Shown: piece after piece, positions 59,436 through 64,000 of the stretch
How the letters are laid out: each line of letters opens with the position of its first letter
Position numbering within the stretch: position 1 is the stretch's first letter
Source of the DNA: a virus
DNA length: 64,000 bases
Reading direction: 5' to 3' (one strand)
IMG/VR virus record: IMGVR_UViG_3300049255_000083
Location: 1 to 64,000 of that record
The notes under the pieces: generated by a model
Told to the model about the DNA's origin: nothing
The model's database searches: none
What the model saw: only the letters and a program-made list of their open reading frames with translations
Made by a program: the position numbers and the translations under genes

Positions 59436-61025
59436 TCAGGTGACCGGGAAGAGAACCGGGCCGCCCTGGCTCCACGAGATCGCGCCGTTGTTGGCGTCGG
59501 GCGCCACGGCGCTGTCGTTGAAGAAGGTCACGCTCGAGGACGAGGGGACCGACTGGATGATGAACGTGCCGTTGTTGGCCGCCGTCGCCGCACCGGAGAT
59601 CGTGATCGGGGTACCGACCGCGCTCACCTGCATGTTCGAGAGGCCCGTCATCGTCACGACCTGGTGGTTCTTGAGCGAACCGTCCGAGCCGATGTACGAC
59701 TGCGACGCGACCGACGAGACCGTAGCCGCGGTGCCGTAGTTGCCGTTCGAGAAGGTCTCGTACTTGAGATCGACCGTCGAGCCGGCGACCCCGAGGGCGA
59801 CACCCTCGACCGTCGTGAGGAGCGAGGCCGGGATCACGATGCTCGTGGCCGAGACCGAGCCCTGCGTACCGCCCGTGTTCGTGTGGGCGATGAGACGCTG
59901 GGGGAGATTCACGGACGGGACGCTGCTCACGCCCGCGCCCGAGCCAGGCGCGACCGCCGAAGTCGCCTGACGGACCATCACGACGGTGCCCGCCTGGCCG
60001 CCCTGGACCGAGTTGGCGCTGTACTCGGAGTTGCCGAGACCCACGCCCGTGATGGTGATGTCGCCCGCGTTCGGGCTGTTGTGGACGGCGGCCGTGATCA
60101 TCGGCAGCGGGGCCGAGAACGGCGTGTGCCCATCGTCCTGAACGACCTGGATGGCTGGACCGCTCGTGATGGCCGGGAGCGCCCGCGGATTCGGGTTCCA
60201 GGTCAGCTCGAGGTACTTCGACAGGTTGCCGACCTGGAAGCTCTGGACGGCCGCCTCGGTCTCCGCGAACTGCGGAGCGATGAGCTGAGCGACGTTCGCG
60301 GCAGCCGGGGAGGCCCCGAGGGTCGCGAGGAGGGTTGCCGCCGACACGTCGATCGAGCCCGTTGCCGGGGGCGTCACGACCGGGTTGAGCGCAGCGATGA
60401 TGGTCGTCGCGCTCGGCATCGTGAAGGTCTGGCCCGCCGTCATGTTGATGCTGGCGAGCAGGGTGCCTCCCGTGACGTCGATGTACGACCCCACGCCGGG
60501 AACGGTGGACTGGATGACCACGAGGGTCCCGGTCGCATCCGCGACGGCCGTTGCGAGGCCGGTCGGAGAAAGAACCGCATTGATGGCCGTGAGGAGGGCC
60601 GACATCGTGGCGTAGGACCCGCTCGCGACCGTCACGGTGACGGGCGAGCCGCCAGATGAGTTCTTGACCGTGAGGGTGTCGTTGGCGCCCGAGATGGTGA
60701 CGGGGAACGTCACCGCCGCCGAGGACTGGACACCCGCCGGAACGCCGCCGTAGCCGAACGACCCGAGCGGAATGGGGCTCGTCGTCGGCACGGTGACCGT
60801 GAACTCGTTGTTCACTTCATTGCCGTCCTCCCCGACGTAACTCCCCGTGTAGGAGTCGTCGGAGTACACTCCGGCGAGGAAGTTGGTCAGCGTCGTCGGG
60901 TTGGGACGGCTGACGTACCGGGACTGGCCGACCGGCTCCGTCGGCCAGTTCATCTGGCTGGTGGGCTCGAGGTCCGCCAGAAAGATCGGGCTGGGGACGT
61001 CTCCGCGAATGACTCCGACGCGCAT
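59436..61025 (-). CDS. virion structural protein with hook-IN-like and Ig-like domains
   Basis: 529 aa. After a ~70-residue start, a beta domain at about 105-200 (FPVTISGANDTLTVKNSSG, ATMSALLTAINAVLSPTGLA, a GSYIDVTGG end) is the same module found in the sheath and the 4870-6012 wedge. Residues about 300-420 are a second beta domain (ITAAVHNSPNAGDITITGVG) also present in the 61414-62064 protein. The end is a third (GTPITISGAATAANNGTFII). No enzyme motif. A strong hairpin follows the gene, consistent with high expression; a decoration or tail protein is likely. Confidence 0.55.
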   Translation of the reverse strand: MRVGVIRGDVPSPIFLADLEPTSQMNWPTEPVGQSRYVSRPNPTTLTNFLAGVYSDDSYTGSYVGEDGNEVNNEFTVTVPTTSPIPLGSFGYGGVPAGVQSSAAVTFPVTISGANDTLTVKNSSGGSPVTVTVASGSYATMSALLTAINAVLSPTGLATAVADATGTLVVIQSTVPGVGSYIDVTGGTLLASINMTAGQTFTMPSATTIIAALNPVVTPPATGSIDVSAATLLATLGASPAAANVAQLIAPQFAETEAAVQSFQVGNLSKYLELTWNPNPRALPAITSGPAIQVVQDDGHTPFSAPLPMITAAVHNSPNAGDITITGVGLGNSEYSANSVQGGQAGTVVMVRQATSAVAPGSGAGVSSVPSVNLPQRLIAHTNTGGTQGSVSATSIVIPASLLTTVEGVALGVAGSTVDLKYETFSNGNYGTAATVSSVASQSYIGSDGSLKNHQVVTMTGLSNMQVSAVGTPITISGAATAANNGTFIIQSVPSSSSVTFFNDSAVAPDANNGAISWSQGGPVLFPVT

Positions 61026-61049
61026 GGTACTCAGACTCCTTTCGGTCCT

Positions 61050-61412
61050 TCACGCCGGGGAGATTGCGCCCCGAGCTTGATCAGTCTTGAGGAGCCAAAG
61101 AACGGCCCCGTACTCCAAGTAGAAACCCGCAGTTGCTTCGAGAAACGAGAGGTGGTTGGCCCGCCAGGCGTAGTGTGCTTGGCGAAACCAGAGGCGCATC
61201 CGAGTGAGCTTCGCGATGTACTTGTCGGCGCGGTTGAGCGTCCGAATCTCGTCTTCGGCTGCGGCGAGGTGCCGGTAGCGGCGCCCCATGTCGTACAAGA
61301 GCTGCTTCTCTTGCTGGACCATGAGCAAGTCGCGCGGGCGCCATCGGTACGTGACCGATTGGAATTCGCCGCCTTCTTGGCGGATGATCCAGTTGAGGAG
61401 CGGGTATTGCAC
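61050..61412 (-). CDS. basic aromatic helical protein, unknown
   Basis: 120 aa, mostly helical with many Arg, Trp and Tyr (VTYRWRPRDLLMVQQEKQLL, LTRMRLWFRQAHYAWRANHL). The C-terminal LEATAGFYLEYGAVLWLLKT could be an amphipathic or weak membrane helix. Starts 1 base after the stop of the preceding gene. Unknown; perhaps a packaging or neck factor that binds nucleic acid. Confidence 0.45.
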   Translation of the reverse strand: MQYPLLNWIIRQEGGEFQSVTYRWRPRDLLMVQQEKQLLYDMGRRYRHLAAAEDEIRTLNRADKYIAKLTRMRLWFRQAHYAWRANHLSFLEATAGFYLEYGAVLWLLKTDQARGAISPA

Positions 61413-61413
61413 A

Positions 61414-62064
61414 TCAGGTCATCGGGAACGTGTTGCTGTTCTGCTCGTTCGCGGTCACGTAGACCGTGTTGCCCGCGACCGGCGCCGTCGTGAACGCCGT
61501 CCCCGGGATCGAGATGGCCGTGGACGAGACCGATCCGCCTGCCGCGACGATCTGGGCCTGCGTGAGGGTCGCCGGGGCCGGGGCGGTGCCGCCCGTGCCC
61601 TGAGCGAACGTCACGCTCGTGATGTCGGGCGCGACGCTCGTGAACGTCGTCCCGGTGATGCTCATGGTGCTTCCGTGGACCGAGGCGGTGATGACCGGCG
61701 CCACGAGCTGGGAAGCCGAGATCCCCGACACGACCGTGAGGAGGGGGAAGGCCGAGGCCCCGGCCAGGGTCGAAACCGCCGGCGTGCTCGAGAGCTTCGA
61801 GATCTTGCCCTTCTTCCACGAGAGCGTGACCCGGTTGGTCTGCGCGAGGGTCACGTACCCGGCCACCACGCTCCCGTTGGCCGTCGTGTGCGAGTACGGG
61901 ACGTAGCAAGCCTGCTTGGGCTTGTTCGCATACCCGTCCCGCTCGTAAGCCTTGGGGTCCCCGAGGCTGCCGAGGCGGTGGACTTCCTTGTTCGGGAGGC
62001 CGTCGTCGATGTCGTCGACGACGATGGGGCCGGAGACGGTCTGGTTGTGAATGAGCCTCAGCAT
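61414..62064 (-). CDS. virion protein sharing an Ig-like domain with 59436-61025
   Basis: 216 aa. Residues about 1-110 (LRLIHNQTVSGPIVVDDIDD, GYVTLAQTNRVTLSWKKGKI) are a small beta domain. Residues about 115-216 (APVITASVHGSTMSITGTTF, SSTAISIPGTAFTTAPVAGN) match the second domain of the 59436-61025 protein, an IPT/TIG-like pattern. Head or tail decoration protein by context. Promoter-like motif at 62106-62122. Confidence 0.5.
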   Translation of the reverse strand: MLRLIHNQTVSGPIVVDDIDDGLPNKEVHRLGSLGDPKAYERDGYANKPKQACYVPYSHTTANGSVVAGYVTLAQTNRVTLSWKKGKISKLSSTPAVSTLAGASAFPLLTVVSGISASQLVAPVITASVHGSTMSITGTTFTSVAPDITSVTFAQGTGGTAPAPATLTQAQIVAAGGSVSSTAISIPGTAFTTAPVAGNTVYVTANEQNSNTFPMT

Positions 62065-62105
62065 TGGTGCTCCTCGCAGGCGGGCATGAAAGTCCTCGTC
62101 GAAGA

Positions 62106-62122
62106 CGCCCCATAAAAGGAAG
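62106..62122 (-). promoter_or_regulatory. promoter-like motif before the 62064 start
   Basis: TTCCTTTTATGGGGCGT on the minus strand, about 42 bases before ATG 62064 and after a hairpin. Confidence 0.45.
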
Positions 62123-62170
62123 TGCTAGGCTCCAGCGGAAAGTGCCGGAACCTCGCACCCTTCGGAGCCC

Positions 62171-62182
62171 GCCCTTTCGGGC
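62171..62182 (-). terminator. GNRA-type hairpin after the 62184-62312 ORF
   Basis: On the minus strand GCCC-GAAA-GGGC, a short stem with a stable GAAA tetraloop, begins one base past the TGA of the small ORF. It is followed by more structured sequence; no U-tract. Confidence 0.4.
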
Positions 62183-62183
62183 C

Positions 62184-62312
62184 TCAGGTCATGTTCGAGT
62201 AGGAGTCGCCCCCGGCCAGGTTGTATTGCTCGATGGCTTGGCCACGGAAGACGGCGTTCGTGTTCGGGCTGGCCGTGAAGGTGCTGGAGATGGTGCTGTG
62301 GTTGGCCTCCAT
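62184..62312 (-). CDS. small protein, unknown
   Basis: 42 aa from MEANHSTISSTFTASP, ending QYNLAGGDSYSNMT. It looks like real protein (NTNAVFRGQAIEQYNLAGG) but has no good RBS. It lies in the same frame as the lipoprotein upstream, separated by that gene's TGA and 12 sense codons, so it could be made by coupling, by stop readthrough, or not at all. Confidence 0.35.
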   Translation of the reverse strand: MEANHSTISSTFTASPNTNAVFRGQAIEQYNLAGGDSYSNMT

Positions 62313-62348
62313 CGCGGCCAGGGCAGAGGGGCGGTAAAACGGAGAAGG

Positions 62349-62705
62349 TCACTCACACACGCCGTAGCACTGCGACGGGCAGAACGTTCCTGCGGGCGGA
62401 GGGTTGCAACCGGGATGCTTGTAGCAAGTGCCCGTCGAGGGGTTCGTGACGAACACGCAGCTCTTCCCCGAGGGGCAATCGGAGTTCACCGTCGTGTTGC
62501 ACGCCACGTAGCATCGGTGGTTGTAGCAAAGGTCGCCGTCCACCGAGGCATCTTGCTGGCAGTCCGAGTCCGCGTTGCACCGCGAGGAGCGGACGGACTC
62601 CAGTTGATCGAGCTGCTGAGGGATCGGCGGCTCGACGTTGGTCGCGCACGCGAGTACGAGGGTCCCGAGCACACTGAGGGCGAGAATGGGTTTCGTCATG
62701 CCCAT
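62349..62705 (-). CDS. Cys-rich secreted lipoprotein
   Basis: 118 aa. An N-terminal signal peptide (MTKPILALSVLGTLVLAC) ends in a lipobox, LVLAC, with C20 as the lipidated residue. The mature part has 12 Cys (43, 49, 60, 65, 69, 77, 83, 94, 100, 109, 113, 117) in C-x-x-DSDC and DGDLCYNHRCYVAC patterns, as in small disulfide-knotted domains found in numbers in myxobacteria. It should be exported and anchored in the outer membrane or periplasm. A cell-surface lipoprotein inside a virion gene cluster suggests a superinfection-blocking or host-envelope role. The ATG choice (62705 or 62699) is uncertain and the RBS is poor. Confidence 0.75.
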   Translation of the reverse strand: MGMTKPILALSVLGTLVLACATNVEPPIPQQLDQLESVRSSRCNADSDCQQDASVDGDLCYNHRCYVACNTTVNSDCPSGKSCVFVTNPSTGTCYKHPGCNPPPAGTFCPSQCYGVCE

Positions 62706-62726
62706 GATCAGCGTATGAGGAGAAGT

Positions 62727-63065
62727 TCAGAGCAGCGTGGAGAAGAACTGGGGGTCGACGATCGCCTTGTTGATCGTCTCCACCGACGTGTCCTGCCCGA
62801 ACACCTTGAGCTTGGCTTTGTACGGCGAGTGGGAGTTGTGGGTCTCGACCCACTTGACCATGCCCTCCGCCGTGCCGTGCGTGAACACGTGAATGCGGTC
62901 GGGTAGCTCGCAGTAGGCGATGGCCACCTCGACACTTGAATGTACGAGTGCTTCTTCACGAAGAGGCTCTCCGGTGGGTCCGAAGAGCGGCTGATCGTTC
63001 ACCATCTTCACGAGGTCGTCGTGGAAGTGGAAATGCCCGACTTCCTGCTTGTAGTAGGTCGCCAT
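62727..63065 (-). CDS. unknown small protein
   Basis: 112 aa. MATYYKQEVGHFHFHDDLVK is followed by an HSSVEVAIAYCELPDRIHVF strand, and TSVETINKAIVDPQFFSTLL at the end. Mixed alpha/beta, with a His-rich N-terminus (HFHFHDD). No family recognised. Short gaps to both neighbours; operon member. Confidence 0.45.
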   Translation of the reverse strand: MATYYKQEVGHFHFHDDLVKMVNDQPLFGPTGEPLREEALVHSSVEVAIAYCELPDRIHVFTHGTAEGMVKWVETHNSHSPYKAKLKVFGQDTSVETINKAIVDPQFFSTLL

Positions 63066-63074
63066 CGCGTTGCC

Positions 63075-63740
63075 TCAGAACTGGAGGTACTCGAAACCGG
63101 CGACGGCCGTCGACGCCGTTGTGCTGTTGGGCCTCTCCACGAGCCATAGAAGATCCGGTCCAGGGACCCCCATTGGGACCTGGAAGTCGTGATCGAAAGA
63201 GCTGCCCGCCAAATGGACGAGGGTCATCCCGATCTGGAGCTGCGGGTTGGTGGCCACGAGCGGGTTGCCGATGTGGTTCATGTTGGTCTGGCCCGCGACA
63301 TCGGTTGCCCCACACGTCATGCTGAGGACGTAGCACGTGACGCTGGAAGGAACGTAGTGGTGCGCCCAGAAAGTCATGTTGTCGCTCGCCGCGATGGACC
63401 CCCAAACCGAGCCCCCCACCCGCGGTTGCCGTCCACATCTGGATTGTGCCTGCGTTCCCGGCGCCCGTGCCGACCGACGCGACCACCATGTTCTCGAGGA
63501 ACGCGATAGTGGTGTTCACCGTGTTCACGGCCGTGGTGCCGCTGAGGGTCACAGTCTCGGAGGCCAGTAGAATGTTCGTGGCGTCCAGAAAGTTGACCGT
63601 CACGGTCCGTGCGCCCGTACCGGCCGAGGCGTCGCTTGCGCTGGTGGAGTTCACGCTGAGCTGGGCGTTGGCGCCCTGCGGAGTGTACGTCGTCGCTCGA
63701 ATCGCTTTGCCGTGATGGTGTAACCGTCGAGAGTTCCCAT
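63075..63740 (-). pseudogene. beta-rich virion protein with two apparent frameshifts
   Basis: A natural protein is recovered only by changing frame twice. It starts MGTLDGYTITAK from ATG 63740, needs a shift near 63704-63710 to continue AIRATTYTPQGANAQLS, then VTVNFLDATNILLASETVTL. It shifts again at the C6/G6 run (63412-63417) to reach VWGSIAASDNMTFW and end AGFEYLQF (stop 63075). About 220 aa if joined, with Ig-like strands and a VTCYVLSMTCGATDVAG segment. Causes could be real decay, programmed or slippage-based frame switching, or assembly errors at this end. Confidence 0.55.
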
Positions 63741-63743
63741 TGC

Positions 63744-64000
63744 TCACCACACCTGGTTCCACGGACCTTCGGCCCAGTGGATGCTGAAGGAGTGCGACGC
63801 GGAGGCGCTGTTCGCATCGACCCAGAGGACAAGGCCCTGGTTCGGCTGGAGCACGATGGATGAATCGTCCCCATCCTCGCCGTGGAATAGAAGCTCAACG
63901 GGGACGAACGATCCGGCGGCGGTCGTGAGTAGACCGGGAGTACCCACCCACAGGTCCGTCTGAAGCGTCGCAGTAGCCGGCGCCAAGTAGATCGCCAAGT
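63744..64000 (-). CDS. virion beta-domain protein, probably cut by window edge
   Basis: At least 84 aa, ending with the stop at 63744. The first codon in view could be a TTG start at 63998 but the gene may continue beyond the window. Beta-rich (TLQTDLWVGTPGLLTTAAGS, PVELLFHGEDGDDSSIVLQP, SHSFSIHWAEG), as in short phage structural proteins. Confidence 0.45.
   Translation of the reverse strand, partial: LAIYLAPATATLQTDLWVGTPGLLTTAAGSFVPVELLFHGEDGDDSSIVLQPNQGLVLWVDANSASASHSFSIHWAEGPWNQVW

Noticed and set aside
1-64000. tRNA genes, rRNA or an integrase/attachment site
   Set aside because: I saw no cloverleaf with a conserved TPsiC arm, no rRNA and no recombinase gene while reading both strands; a dedicated tRNA scan was not possible.

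Overview
The window is a GC-rich stretch of a large contractile-tailed phage (myovirus-like), cut at both ends. Nearly every gene lies on the minus strand and reads from right to left, with 1-4 base overlaps (ATGA, GTGA, TGATG) or very short gaps. Tail sheath, tail tube, tape measure, baseplate hub, spike and wedge genes are all recognisable. No capsid, portal, terminase or replication genes are visible and probably lie beyond the right edge or elsewhere. Several virion proteins are very large: sheath 1429 aa, a 2107-aa structural protein, hub 1206 aa, tape measure and baseplate J about 1150 aa each. That suggests a big (possibly jumbo) phage. The host is not directly shown, but a cysteine-rich lipoprotein at 62.3-62.7 kb resembles a protein style common in myxobacteria (Myxococcota), so I favour such a host at low confidence.

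In transcription order: 64-54 kb holds small virion, decoration or neck-like proteins with repeated beta-domains, a lipoprotein, a broken gene and small zinc-ribbon proteins. 54-51 kb has a TnpB insertion (52.7-54.1 kb) and the only non-mobile plus-strand gene (51.8-52.2 kb). 51-49 kb encodes head-tail joining candidates. 49.4-46.1 kb is a tightly packed accessory operon: a coiled-coil protein, a protein with a duplicated 73-residue unit, a Dps-like ferritin, an actin-fold ATPase and a zinc-binding protein. 44.4-40.1 kb is the sheath. 40.1-33.6 kb is a second accessory block with a UvrD-type helicase, an XRE-like protein and several unknowns. 33.6-20.6 kb carries tube, chaperone-like protein, tape measure, a lysozyme-bearing tail protein and hub. 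19.2-1 kb carries spike, a three-fold repeat protein, an HNH endonuclease, the giant structural protein, baseplate wedge proteins and a tail-fibre-like protein.

Mobile DNA is prominent. Two TnpB-type elements of one family are on the plus strand; only the right end of the first is in view, at 1-39, and the second spans about 19.2-20.6 kb. Their shared 39-base end stops at or within 7 bases of the stop codon of a phage gene. A third, unrelated TnpB sits on the minus strand at a stop/start junction. An HNH endonuclease is slotted into the baseplate operon.

A short promoter-like motif, roughly TAGTCCTTTNATA, occurs upstream of at least 11 genes and often begins with the stop codon of the preceding gene. 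It clusters in the right half and reappears before the left-most gene. It is probably a phage late promoter and divides the window into transcription units. The best candidates for undescribed biology are the actin-like ATPase plus Dps-like protein operon, the TnpB elements parked at gene ends, and the flagellin-hook-like domain spread over sheath, baseplate and other virion proteins.
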